From: Aeromicrobium sp. Root344
GTDB lineage: Bacteria; Actinomycetota; Actinomycetes; Propionibacteriales; Nocardioidaceae
Direction of reading: 5' to 3'
NCBI RefSeq assembly: GCF_001425755.1
Contig: NZ_LMDH01000001.1
Coordinates: 3,680,040-3,744,039 of the forward strand
DNA length: 64,000 nt
Made by a program: the position numbers and the translations under genes. A model generated the notes under the pieces. It did not search any database and was not told the DNA's origin. It saw only the letters and a program-made list of their open reading frames with translations. This document shows positions 44,253 through 52,650 of the stretch, piece by piece (position 1 is the stretch's first letter; the number at the start of each line of letters is the position of its first letter).

Positions 44253-44496
44253 GTGTTCTAGTCAATCAGAAACCGGGCGATCTGGCAAGATCTTCGACCA
44301 TACTTTTTCGCTGCCATTGCAGTCGAAATCAGACGTCAAACTCTGCCCAGTCCCAGCCTACAGAACGCCTGCGACACCCCGACAAACCACACCACTGAGC
44401 TGTGGAAAAGGGCCCCAACGCGGGCCGAGACCATGGCCGTACGCAACCCGGCCGCGCACCCCCGAGGAGCGCACGGCCGGACAGGCGTACTGCGGA
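44253..44496. other. Intergenic stretch with one terminator
   Basis: The HNH gene starts at 44252 and the RTX gene stops at 44497. Apart from the hairpin at 44448-44480 and a probable promoter area close to 44253 (AT-rich TACTTTTTCGC), I see nothing. Confidence 0.6.
44448..44480 (-). terminator. Terminator of the RTX-type gene
   Basis: Stem 44448-44459 with 44469-44480 (12 bp, two wobbles), 17 nt downstream of the RTX gene stop. Confidence 0.7.
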
Positions 44497-45207
44497 TCAG
44501 TGGATCCAGTCGTTGACGTTCTTGCTGGTGACCGGGTTGTCGAAGTTGTCCTTCTGCACGTCGTCGCGGTTGACCGAGTTGTGCTCGATGGCGTCCTTCA
44601 CGTCGAACGTGTCCTTGCCCTGACCGCCGACGAAGTTGTCGCGGACCGGCACGATCTCGTGCGAGACCATGGTGTCGTCGCCGAACTGGCCCTCGACCTG
44701 GTCATGGCCCTCGTACCCGTTGAGGAAGTCGTTGCCGTCGCCGCCGTACAGCTCGTCGTCGCCGTCGTTGCCGTTAGACCAGCTGTAGAGGATGTCGTGG
44801 CCCTCCTCGCCGCGGATGATGTCGTCGTTGGCGCCACCGTTGATGGTGTCGTTGTCGAAGCCACCCATGATGAAGTCTTCGCCCGCGTCGCCCTCGACCC
44901 GGTCGGCGCCGCTGCCGCTGAAGATGTCGTCGGCGCCGTCGCCGCCGTAGATGGTGTCGGCGCCGGTGCCGGTGTTGATCTCGTCGTCGCCGCCGAGGCC
45001 GTAGACGACGTCCTTGCCGGACGTGCCGATGATCTCGTCGTCGCAGGCGGTGCCGTACGTGGTGACACCGGGCTTGGCGAAGATCATCTGGCCGTCGGTG
45101 CATGGGGCAGCCTGGGCTGCGGTGCCGGTGGCCGTGAGGCCGACGACGGAGATGGCGCCGGCGAGGGCCAGCTTGGCGGCGATGCGGAAGGTGCGGTTCG
45201 TGGTCAT
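44497..45207 (-). CDS. Secreted RTX-type calcium-binding protein
   Basis: 236 residues. Signal peptide MTTNRTFRIAAKLALAGAISVVGLTATGTAAQAA. About a dozen nonapeptide units of the GGxGxDxUx type follow (GLGGDDEIN, GGDGADDIF, GGFDNDTIN, GGDGNDFLN), which fold into a calcium-filled beta-roll. It is short, has a Sec signal rather than a type I secretion tail, and ends in an acidic, Asn-rich tail, so it is not a classical RTX toxin. Role unknown; probably a cell-surface or released calcium binder. Confidence 0.88.
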   Translation of the reverse strand: MTTNRTFRIAAKLALAGAISVVGLTATGTAAQAAPCTDGQMIFAKPGVTTYGTACDDEIIGTSGKDVVYGLGGDDEINTGTGADTIYGGDGADDIFSGSGADRVEGDAGEDFIMGGFDNDTINGGANDDIIRGEEGHDILYSWSNGNDGDDELYGGDGNDFLNGYEGHDQVEGQFGDDTMVSHEIVPVRDNFVGGQGKDTFDVKDAIEHNSVNRDDVQKDNFDNPVTSKNVNDWIH

Positions 45208-45456
45208 GATCTGTCCTTGGAGGTCAGTTGTTTTCAGCTCCGGACCTTTGCCGGGCTCATGGGTAGGAGCCTTGACCCGACAGAACCTTGCAAGAATTAC
45301 GAACTAATCCGATTACGACGACCATCGGCACTCCGCAGCGTCACCGTGAAGAAGGGCGCCGTCCTTGCCCACCTGACTACGTGCCGGCATGACGGTTCGG
45401 CCACAAACCAGGCGGAACCTCCTTTGGAGCGCCGTGTTGTCTGCGAAGCTCATCCC

Positions 45457-46341
45457 ATGCAGTCGTATGGCGAGCTAGCGATGCGCCAGCTGATCATGGA
45501 CCAGCTGGCGAAGCGCACAGCCGAATCTGTGACGCTTACCAGCGCGGAGCTCAGCGCCTTCAAAGTCGGAGACGAAACGATTCGTCTCATCGACCGCGGG
45601 CGTGGCATATGGAATCCCAGCGCTTTCGACGCGACGCTCACCATCATCTCCGACCCAAGCAGCGAATACGACGACGGCGAGATTGGCGACTCTCTTTACC
45701 GCTATAGCTATCAAAAGGGCACCGAGGAGGGCATCAACACCAAACTCCGCAAAGCCATCCGCCTAAAGGTCCCGATCATCATGTTCCGCAAGATTGCGAC
45801 GAGCAATTTCGTGCCAGTCTTCCCTGTCTACGTGGTTGAGGATGACCGACCGAACAGACAGTTCATCCTTGCGCTCGATGAAAGCCTCCGTTTCCTGCCT
45901 AATCCGACAAGGCTCGATTCTGACCAGCGGCGGTACGCGGAGAGAGTCGTCCGGCAACGCCTTCATCAACCTGAGTTTCGTGCGAAGGTGTTGCTCGCGT
46001 ATGACACTCAATGTGCCGTCTGCGTGCTGAAAAAGGGCCCGTTGCTAGACGCAGCGCACATCACCGGCGATACCGAATCGGACGGGCTACCGGTTGTGGC
46101 CAACGGCCTCGCTCTCTGCAAGATCCACCATTCCGCCTACGACGCCAATTTCCTGGGTATCTCGCCCGACTACGTCGTTCACATCAACGCAGAGTTGCTT
46201 CGCGAAGTTGATGGGCCGATGTTGAAGCACGGCATCCAAGAAATGGACAGCCGCAATATTGTCGTCCCGGCTCGGCTGACAGACCAACCAGATCGTGCGC
46301 GATTGGCGGCAAGGTATGAAGGATTCCTTGCCGCGGGTTGA
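45457..46341 (+). CDS. HNH endonuclease domain protein (PF13391-like)
   Basis: 294 residues from ATG at 45457; the open frame upstream to 44185 is antisense to other genes. The C-terminal domain from about 175 is an HNH nuclease: EFRAKVLLAYDTQCAVC with the first Cys pair, DAAHITGDTES (first His of HNH), GLALCKIHHSAYDANFLG with the final His. The N-terminal 170 residues are an unknown domain rich in charged residues (TAESVTLTSAELSAF). Proteins of this layout are common in anti-phage and type IV-like restriction loci. GC is lower than in core genes. Confidence 0.82.
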   Translation: MQSYGELAMRQLIMDQLAKRTAESVTLTSAELSAFKVGDETIRLIDRGRGIWNPSAFDATLTIISDPSSEYDDGEIGDSLYRYSYQKGTEEGINTKLRKAIRLKVPIIMFRKIATSNFVPVFPVYVVEDDRPNRQFILALDESLRFLPNPTRLDSDQRRYAERVVRQRLHQPEFRAKVLLAYDTQCAVCVLKKGPLLDAAHITGDTESDGLPVVANGLALCKIHHSAYDANFLGISPDYVVHINAELLREVDGPMLKHGIQEMDSRNIVVPARLTDQPDRARLAARYEGFLAAG

Positions 46342-46542
46342 AGCAACCAACAGCGGCCGCACCCGCGTCCCGCTCGCCGTGGTGGTACTCACCTTAGGAT
46401 CGAGAGCCCTCGCGAATTGGTCCAGGCTGATGATCGCGTCGATCTCTGTACCCACTCGGCGTTTCGATCTTTCTAATCGGACCTGCCGCCTGAGAAATCG
46501 ACATACCCTCGATCACGAATGTAGTGGAGGGGACCCGGATAC
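46342..46542. other. 201-nt intergenic region
   Basis: Low-GC spacer between the HNH gene and the helicase remnant. A GGAGGGG motif about 9 nt before the 46543 ATG is the only clear signal. A reverse-strand reading frame passes through (peptides GTEIDAIISLDQFA, KVSTTTASGTRV) and could be a dead fragment, but I cannot place it. Confidence 0.5.
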
Positions 46543-47487
46543 ATGGATCAGGCAACGAACCCGACGAGCCTTGAACGTCGCGGCAAGGCCATCGCACTCT
46601 TCGAGTTTTTGACTCAGTCTCAAATCCTCAAGGAGAAGCCGGTACGAACTATTGAGTCGTACGAGAAGGTCATCTGGTTGGCCGACGTCCCTGAACATCC
46701 TGCCGTCGAAGCCCTGTGGACCGGGGAAGAGCTCGACCCGTCGTCTCCGATTCTTTCGGCCGTCCGGGTTCCGGCGTCGCCCGCTCCACCTCTGCCTGCT
46801 GAACTACGCACTTGGGTCTCGGAATCAATCGAAGACCCCGCTGCGAGACCGAACTTGATCAGGCAACGTGAACTTCCGCACGAGGAATACGAAGAGCCTT
46901 CGACCGAGGATCTGCAGCCGGCAAATGAATTCGAGTTTGAACGTTGGGTCGAACTTTGGGATCAGTGGGCGCAGTCAGAGCTTGAGGATCGGCCAGCTCG
47001 AGAGTTCTACAAATCACTTTTCAGCTTGCACTTGGATTCATCCAATCGCCAAGAGGAATTTGAGCTCGTTCTGGGCGTGGGGTGTCTGTCATGGGAGCCA
47101 GCGAATCACGATCAGGTCCTGCGGCATGTCCTCACGACTCCGATCGAAATAGCCCTGGATGACGCAACGGGTCGCATTTCAGTCGGTCCGAGCGGCGAGA
47201 CCTCTGGGAACAAAATCGAGCTCGAAATGCTGGATCCAGGAATGATCACGTCGCCGGACGCCATAAATGCCTTGAAGGACGAGGCTCGAGATTTCTCGTC
47301 GCAAACAACGGAACCGCGTACTCGACCGCATCGACTTCTACGTCAACAGAGCCGATTTTTCCAGCTGCTGCCAAGAGCCGTCGGCGGTCGCTTGATGCCG
47401 ATGGTCGAGTTCCTTTCGCCAAGAGCGGAAAGAGAATCACGCCTCCAACCTTGGTGTGCTCCCACGCGACTCGTATCCATTGTGTGA
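46543..47487 (+). pseudogene. 5' remnant of a large helicase/ATPase-type defence gene, truncated at about 47290
   Basis: The frame starts normally at ATG 46543 and reads 314 residues. Residues 1-250 resemble the N-terminal region of very large superfamily I (DNA2/NAM7-like) ATPases: AIALFEFLTQSQ, EYEEPS, RWVELWDQWAQSEL, ELVLGVGCLSWEP followed by VLRHVLTTPIEIALDDATGRISVGP. The motif continues to LEMLDPGMITSPDAINALKDEARD, then family resemblance stops abruptly. From about 47290 the frame is simply the antisense of the next gene. No Walker motifs are present, so the protein cannot be an ATPase. A long carboxy-terminal part has been lost. Confidence 0.62.
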
Positions 47488-47809
47488 GATCAGGGAAGTA
47501 CCAAGGTGGGTCCAAAGCAGTGACCTCAAACCGTCCCTCGTGGCGAAATCTTTCAACTCTGCCCTGTGTCACTTGGTCAGAGCTGAGGCCGGGGAACCGT
47601 TTCAGGACGAATGGGCTCTGATCCACCAAATGGAATGTGTGGCTCGCGCAGGCTGCGGCAAGCGCGGGAGTCCCTAGGAACAATGCGGTCCTGTTCCCAA
47701 TTCGCCCAGCAAGATATCGAATGGTGCTCTGACTGAAGTACCACTCGGAGTCTAAGATGTGGAGCTCCGGATTGTATCTCTGCGGGTCGTCATCCTGCAC
47801 CCTGCTCAT
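47246..47809 (-). CDS. N6-methyltransferase-like protein, 3' end truncated
   Basis: 187 residues. The order LFLGTPALAAACASH (SAM-binding loop), HLVDQSPFVLK (acidic end of strand 2), VTALDPPWYFPDLTQWIRVAW (DPPWY catalytic motif as in N6-adenine methyltransferases) and VPLFATRNL resembles the EEF1AKMT1/N6AMT2-type family (PF10237), which ends shortly after TRNL. The last 14 residues (LEPRPSRHLWRPAT) are read from sequence beyond the deletion point, so only the final few residues are replaced; the fold may still be intact. It overlaps the antisense end of the helicase remnant by 242 nt, a sign that the two were brought together. Confidence 0.58.
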   Translation of the reverse strand: MSRVQDDDPQRYNPELHILDSEWYFSQSTIRYLAGRIGNRTALFLGTPALAAACASHTFHLVDQSPFVLKRFPGLSSDQVTQGRVERFRHEGRFEVTALDPPWYFPDLTQWIRVAWEHTKVGGVILFPLLAKGTRPSASSDRRRLLAAAGKIGSVDVEVDAVEYAVPLFATRNLEPRPSRHLWRPAT

Positions 47810-47899
47810 TGAGAGTTCACCACCCAGAATGCCCTTAGTGCGGCGAAGTCGCCTTGTCGGAAATGCTAACCGAGTTCAAGCCGCACGACGGCTATTCAT

Positions 47900-47945
47900 G
47901 AGGGGTTGGCCAGCCGCGAGTCGGCGTCGCGCTGGCCAGCCCCTC
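47900..47945 (-). terminator. Terminator of the nrdR-nrdJ transcript
   Basis: Fifteen-bp stem with a single G-T pair (47900-47914 with 47931-47945), 12 nt downstream of the nrdJ stop. Confidence 0.85.
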
Positions 47946-47957
47946 AATCGCCGATGA

Positions 47958-50870
47958 TCAGCTGCACCCGCTGGTGCTACCGCAGCCTTCGCAGACGTGG
48001 CACGAGCCGGCGGGGCGCATCTTGGTGCCGCAGGTCATGCAGAGCGGCGAGTCGACCGCGGAGCCGGTGAGGGTCTCCAGGAGCTCGGCGCTCGTGTGAG
48101 CCGTTGCCGGGGCGGGCTTGGACGTGATCGCGATGTGCTCGACCGGGTCCGTGTCGGCCTTGTCCTCGGCTTCGAGGTGACCCTTGGGCTCCGTCGACGT
48201 CGTTTCGACAGGCTCAACGACCGGGGTGTCAATCAGCTCGGCGGCGGTGGTGCCTCCGGTGTTGATCGGCTCGTACGAACCCGTGTCGAGGTAGCGCTGA
48301 CGCTCTTCGGCCGAGTGGATGCCGAGGGCGGAGCGGGTCTCGAAGTCGAGGTAGTCCAGGGCCAGGCGGCGGAACGTGTAGTCCATGATCGACTGGCTCA
48401 TGCGGACGTCCGGGTCGTCGGTCAGACCGGCCGGCTCGAACTTCATGTTGGTGAACTTCGAGACGAACGTCTCCAGCGGCACGCCGTACTGCAGCGAGAT
48501 GCTGATGGCGATCGAGAACGCGTCCATCATGCCCGCGAGGGTCGAGCCCTGCTTGCCGAGCTTCATGAAGATCTCGCCGAGCGAGCCGTCGGGGTGAGCG
48601 CCCGAGGTCATGTAGCCCTCGGCACCGCCGACGGAGAACGACGTCGTGATCGACTGGCGCGACTTCGGCAGGCGGCGACGGATCGGCTTCTCGACGATGA
48701 CTTCCTTGACCTCGACCTTGGTGTCACCCGAGGACTTGGCCTCCTTGCCGTCGCTGAGCGGCTGGCCGACCTTGCAGTTGTCGCGGTAGACCGCGAGCGC
48801 CTTGAGGCCGAGCTTCCAACCCTGGAAGTAGACGTCCTCGATCTCCTCGACCGTGGCGGTCTCGGGCAGGTTGACCGTCTTGGAGATCGCGCCGGACAGG
48901 AACGGCTGGCAGGCAGCCATCATCAGCACGTGGCCCATCGGCTTGATGGAGCGCTGACCCATCGCGGTGTCGAAGATCTCGTAGTGCTCGGTCTTGAGGC
49001 CGGGCGCGTCGACGACGTGGCCGTTCTCGGCGATGAACTCGACGATCGCCTCGATCGTCTCGCCCGTGTAGCCGAGCTTCTTGAGCGCCGCCGGGATCGT
49101 CTGGTTGACGATCTGCATCGAGCCGCCACCGACGAGCTTCTTGAACTTGACCAGCGAGAAGTCCGGCTCGATGCCGGTCGTGTCGCAGTCCATCATGAAG
49201 CCGATGGTGCCGGTCGGCGCGAGGACGGAGGCCTGGCTGTTGCGCCATCCGTTCTTCTGGCCGATCTCGAGGTTGAGCTTCCACTGCTTGGCAGCCTCAC
49301 GGTGCACCGCAATGTCGATCGAGTGCATCGTGCGAATCTCGTCGTTGGCGGCCTGGTGCTTGCGCATGACGCGCTCGTGCGCCGAGGCGTTCTGGGCGAA
49401 GCCGTCGTAGGGACCGACGACGCCGGCGAGCTCGGCCGAGCGACGGTAGGACGTACCGGTCATCAGCGAGGTGATCGCACCGGCGAGGGCGCGGCCACCG
49501 TCGGAGTCGTAGGCCAGGCCCGACGCCATGAGCAGCGCGCCGAGGTTGGCGAAGCCAATGCCGAGCTGGCGGTAGGCACGCGTGGTGTCGCCGATCGCCT
49601 CGGTCGGGAAGTCCGCGAAGCAGATCGAGATGTCCATCGCGGTGATGATGAACTCGGTCGCCTTGACGAACGTCTCGGTGTCGAACGAGCCGTCGTCCTT
49701 GAGGAACTTCAGCAGGTTGAGGCTGGCGAGGTTGCACGACGAGTTGTCGAGGTGCATGTATTCCGAGCACGGGTTGGACGCCGTGATGCGGCCGGCCTCG
49801 GGCGAGGTGTGCCAGTCGTTGATCGTGCCGTCGTACTGGATGCCGGGGTCGGCGCACGCCCAGGCAGCCTGCGCGATGTCCTCCCACAGCTTGCGGGCGT
49901 CGACGGTCTCGATGACCTCGCCGGTCGTACGGGCGCGGAGCCCGAACTCGGTGCCCTGCTCGACGGCGCGCATGAACTCGTCGTTGACGCGGATCGAGTT
50001 GTTGGCGTTCTGGTACTGGACGCTCGTGATGTCGGCGCCGCCGAGGTCCATGTCGTAGCCGGCGTCACGGAGGACGCGGATCTTGTCCTCCTCGCGGGCC
50101 TTGGTCTCGACGAACTCCTGGATGTCGGGGTGATCGACGTCGAGCACGACCATCTTGGCCGCGCGACGCGTGGCGCCACCGGACTTGATCGTGCCGGCGG
50201 ACGCGTCGGCGCCGCGCATGAACGAGACGGGGCCGGAGGCGGTGCCGCCCGAGGAGCGGAGCAGCTCCTTGGACGAGCGGATGCGGCTGAGGTTGAGGCC
50301 AGCACCGGAGCCACCCTTGAAGATCAGGCCCTCTTCCTTGTACCAGTTCAAGATGCTGTCCATCGAGTCATCCACCGCGAGGATGAAGCAGGCGCTGACC
50401 TGCTGCGGGCTCGACGTGCCGACGTTGAACCACACCGGGCTGTTGAAGCTGAAGACCTGGTGCAGGAGCATGTGCGTCAGCTCGTGCTCGAAGATCGTCG
50501 CGTCGTCCTCGGTCGCGAAGTAGCCGTGGTCGCGGCCGGCCTGCGTGTAGGTCAGGACGACGCGGTCGAGGAGCTGCTTGAGGCTCTGCTCACGCTCGGG
50601 CGAGCCGACGGCGCCACGGAAGTACTTGGTCGTGACGATCGTGGAGGCGTTGACGCTCCAGAAGTCGGGGAACTCCACACCGCGCTGCTCGAAGACGTTC
50701 TCGCCGGTCTTCCAGTTGGTCTGCACGACGTCGCGACGTTCCCAGGTGACGTTGTCGTACGGGTGCACCCCCTCGGTCGTGTAGACGCGCTGGATCTTGA
50801 GGGCGGCGTTGCCCTTCTTGCCAGCAGTCTTGCGCGAGGACCCCGAGGGTCCGCTGACCGTTTCCGTCAT
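47958..50870 (-). CDS. nrdJ: Adenosylcobalamin-dependent ribonucleotide reductase (class II)
   Basis: 970 residues. Reduces ribonucleotides to deoxyribonucleotides using a B12-generated thiyl radical. Key features: SSPQQVSACFILAVDDSMDSIL near the start of the catalytic barrel, NPCSEYMHLDNSSCNLASLNLLKFL (active-site Cys and Asn-Cys motifs), MDCDTTGIEPDFSLVKFKKLVGG, and PTGTIGFMMD. The zinc-finger tail CMTCGTKMRP with CxxCGSTSGCS ends the protein; its Cys pairs relay electrons from thioredoxin. A linker before this tail contains the peptide VVEPVETTS, encoded by a dispersed repeat (48199-48221). nrdR is 39 nt upstream, same direction. Confidence 0.96.
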   Translation of the reverse strand: MTETVSGPSGSSRKTAGKKGNAALKIQRVYTTEGVHPYDNVTWERRDVVQTNWKTGENVFEQRGVEFPDFWSVNASTIVTTKYFRGAVGSPEREQSLKQLLDRVVLTYTQAGRDHGYFATEDDATIFEHELTHMLLHQVFSFNSPVWFNVGTSSPQQVSACFILAVDDSMDSILNWYKEEGLIFKGGSGAGLNLSRIRSSKELLRSSGGTASGPVSFMRGADASAGTIKSGGATRRAAKMVVLDVDHPDIQEFVETKAREEDKIRVLRDAGYDMDLGGADITSVQYQNANNSIRVNDEFMRAVEQGTEFGLRARTTGEVIETVDARKLWEDIAQAAWACADPGIQYDGTINDWHTSPEAGRITASNPCSEYMHLDNSSCNLASLNLLKFLKDDGSFDTETFVKATEFIITAMDISICFADFPTEAIGDTTRAYRQLGIGFANLGALLMASGLAYDSDGGRALAGAITSLMTGTSYRRSAELAGVVGPYDGFAQNASAHERVMRKHQAANDEIRTMHSIDIAVHREAAKQWKLNLEIGQKNGWRNSQASVLAPTGTIGFMMDCDTTGIEPDFSLVKFKKLVGGGSMQIVNQTIPAALKKLGYTGETIEAIVEFIAENGHVVDAPGLKTEHYEIFDTAMGQRSIKPMGHVLMMAACQPFLSGAISKTVNLPETATVEEIEDVYFQGWKLGLKALAVYRDNCKVGQPLSDGKEAKSSGDTKVEVKEVIVEKPIRRRLPKSRQSITTSFSVGGAEGYMTSGAHPDGSLGEIFMKLGKQGSTLAGMMDAFSIAISISLQYGVPLETFVSKFTNMKFEPAGLTDDPDVRMSQSIMDYTFRRLALDYLDFETRSALGIHSAEERQRYLDTGSYEPINTGGTTAAELIDTPVVEPVETTSTEPKGHLEAEDKADTDPVEHIAITSKPAPATAHTSAELLETLTGSAVDSPLCMTCGTKMRPAGSCHVCEGCGSTSGCS
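48199..48221 (+). repeat. Dispersed repeat, copy within nrdJ
   Basis: Core TTTCGACAGGCTCAA exactly matches the consensus, flanked by GTCG and CGAC. Translated on the nrdJ strand as VVEPVETT in a non-conserved linker. Confidence 0.9.
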
Positions 50871-50909
50871 GAGAGTGCTCCTATTTCGCGGTGTGTGGGT
50901 GCTTCGGTG

Positions 50910-51404
50910 TTACGAAGATTGGTTGTTCTTGGCGGTGTGCTCGGCGAGCTCACCGTCGGCGCCGGCCGCCATGAGGCTGGCGATCTCGTCGGCGAAGTCA
51001 TCGGCCGACTCGAACTGCTTGTAGACGCTGGCGAATCGCAGGTAGGCGACCTCGTCGAGGCTCTTGAGGGGCTCGAGGATGGCGAGGCCGACCTCGTGGG
51101 CCGGGACCTCCGCGCATCCGGAGTCGCGAAGCGTGTCCTCGACCTGCTGGCCGAGTCGCGCCAGGTCGTCGTCGTCGACCGGTCGGCCCTTGCAGGCCTT
51201 CCGGACACCGGCGATGGCCTTGTCACGGACGAAGGGCTCGGTGGCGCCGGAGCGCTTGACGACCGTGAGCTGCATCTGCTCGATCGTGGTGAACCGCTTC
51301 TCGCAGGCGGAGCAGACTCGGCGACGGCGGATGGCTCCACCTTCGTCGGCGACACGGCTGTCGAGAACCCGGGTGTCGGTGTTCTTGCAGAACGGACAAT
51401 GCAT
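50910..51404 (-). CDS. nrdR: NrdR transcriptional repressor
   Basis: 164 residues from ATG at 51404 (AAGGAG 10 nt upstream); the longer frame adds unrelated residues. Zinc ribbon Cys3, Cys6, Cys31, Cys34 ([15 protein letters not shown]) followed by an ATP-cone (about 50-140) that senses ATP/dATP. It binds pairs of 16-bp NrdR boxes and represses ribonucleotide reductase genes. Just upstream at 51515-51559 lie two box-like palindromes, 39 nt downstream nrdJ begins, so this is an autoregulated nrdR-nrdJ operon. Confidence 0.95.
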   Translation of the reverse strand: MHCPFCKNTDTRVLDSRVADEGGAIRRRRVCSACEKRFTTIEQMQLTVVKRSGATEPFVRDKAIAGVRKACKGRPVDDDDLARLGQQVEDTLRDSGCAEVPAHEVGLAILEPLKSLDEVAYLRFASVYKQFESADDFADEIASLMAAGADGELAEHTAKNNQSS

Positions 51405-51514
51405 GTCGGTCAACTCCTTCCCATACAAGGGGCTTGGCCCGAAAAGTTGTCCCCCGATGGGGACAAGTGGTGTGGAAGCCGTGTGGATTCCGCCGATTTT
51501 CGGTGCGTAACTCC

Positions 51515-51561
51515 CCACAACATGTGGAGAACTACATTGGTGTAACTACTAGATCTAGTGC
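51515..51561 (-). promoter_or_regulatory. Paired NrdR boxes
   Basis: The proximal box has CCACA-ACA-TGTGG (51515-51527). The distal one contains the perfect 12-bp palindrome ACTAGATCTAGT (51548-51559), which matches CwAnATnTwG. Their centres are about 32 bp apart, i.e. three helical turns, the spacing known for NrdR box pairs. The proximal box is degenerate. Confidence 0.72.
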
Positions 51562-51750
51562 CACTGTACGCCGGTGGTGGGGCCCGTGCAACACGATTCC
51601 GGGAACCTCGGACACTTTCTGGATGGGGCCGCGTCATTGCAGGTCAGACGCCATTTGGCCATCAGAATCACGGCGTGTCGAAACCCTCCAGACACACCTG
51701 TATCAACGCTTTTCGGCTCTCCCGTATGCCCTGGGGAGCCGCCACCACCC
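51562..51750. other. Spacer upstream of the nrdR operon
   Basis: The 346-nt gap 51405-51750 holds the NrdR boxes and, at 51715-51740, an imperfect hairpin (GGCTCTCCC with GGGGAGCC) that is probably the terminator of the gene at 51751. No open frame or RNA gene is visible. Confidence 0.55.
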
Positions 51751-52596
51751 CTAGTGCTGGTGGGCCCAGCGGAGGAAGGCTGCGGCGTGGTGGAAGTCGG
51801 CGAAGTCGTCGCCGAGCAGCTCGACCAGCAGGTCGTTGCTCCACACGCCGAGACGGCCGATCGTCCACGACGTCAGGTCGACGTCGGCGAGCTCCAGGCC
51901 GTACAACGACTCGATGATCGCGCGCTTCTCGGCGTAGGTGACGATCGGCAGGAACCTGTCGGGATCGGCGACGGCGAGCGTCTTGGTGAGCAGCCCCTCG
52001 CCCCAGCCGGGCATCGAGAACCCGAAGCCCTGGTCGACGAGGTTGCTCAGCCGGTCCTCGAGCTCGCCGGGTCCGCGGAGCAGGTGGTTCGTCACCGAGC
52101 GGATGCGACGCGCGCCCTCGAGCTCACCGAGCAGGACCCACGCCTTGTCGAACTCCGTCGGGTCGCCCGTGCTCGCGCCGGTCGGGTCGTCGGCGAACAG
52201 CTTGAGGTCGTAGATCGTCGCCTTGTCGAGCCCGTCCTCAGAGAAGACCCACCGGAACTTGGCCCAGTGGCGGACGACCAGCGAATCTGGTTCGTACGGG
52301 GTCGCGAGGAACTCCTGCTTCAGCGCCTCGACGCGCTCCAGCGTCTCAGCCTCGACGTCGGCGGCCTTGGGGAACTGCGGCACCACGTACGCGATGGGCC
52401 GCGGCGCGACGACCGTACTCGCGGCGCGGCGGGTGCTCTTGCGCGCGGCGGCTGGCTTGGGCTCCGGCGTCGGCGAGCCGAAGGGGAACGTGAACTTGCA
52501 GTCCGTGCACTCGGCCTCCTTGCGCCCGTCGGGCAGGGTGCCAAGCACCACGACATCGTCCTCGCGGACGCACAACGGACACACGATCAAAGCCAT
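51751..52596 (-). CDS. Zinc-ribbon protein of unknown function
   Basis: 281 residues. N-terminal zinc ribbon: CPLCVRED then ECTDCKFTF (CxxC...CxxC). A Pro/Ala/Lys/Arg-rich linker (about 44-62) leads into a long helical region with YEPDSLVVRHWAKFRWVFSEDGL and SWTIGRLGVWSNDLLVELLGDDF, some of which resembles the DUF4357/restriction-associated helical repeats but not clearly. TACGTT lies seven nt before the ATG (complement of 52604-52609), giving a leaderless mRNA. No family that I can name with confidence. Confidence 0.7.
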   Translation of the reverse strand: MALIVCPLCVREDDVVVLGTLPDGRKEAECTDCKFTFPFGSPTPEPKPAAARKSTRRAASTVVAPRPIAYVVPQFPKAADVEAETLERVEALKQEFLATPYEPDSLVVRHWAKFRWVFSEDGLDKATIYDLKLFADDPTGASTGDPTEFDKAWVLLGELEGARRIRSVTNHLLRGPGELEDRLSNLVDQGFGFSMPGWGEGLLTKTLAVADPDRFLPIVTYAEKRAIIESLYGLELADVDLTSWTIGRLGVWSNDLLVELLGDDFADFHHAAAFLRWAHQH

Positions 52597-52650
52597 GAGG
52601 ACAAACGTATGCCGACGTGTGAGACCGGCTTCGATGGGTAGGCCTTGACC

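Noticed and set aside
44185..45456. Upstream extension of the HNH gene to 44185
   Set aside because: It is antisense to the RTX-repeat gene and the start of the DUF222-HNH gene; the Val/Asp/Ala repeats it shows are complements of RTX codons.
46087..46455. Reverse frame of 122 codons with GTEIDAIISLDQFA
   Set aside because: Most of it lies antisense to the HNH gene. The part in the intergenic region might be a fossil fragment, but without a domain match I do not call it.
47997..51545. 1182-codon forward open frame
   Set aside because: It is the complement of nrdJ and nrdR. GC-rich genes leave long antisense frames; its composition (Arg, Gly, Val, Asp rich) shows no domain.
51405..51750. Cobalamin riboswitch before the B12-dependent reductase operon
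   Set aside because: No B12-box-like conserved core is visible, and NrdR-box palindromes explain control.
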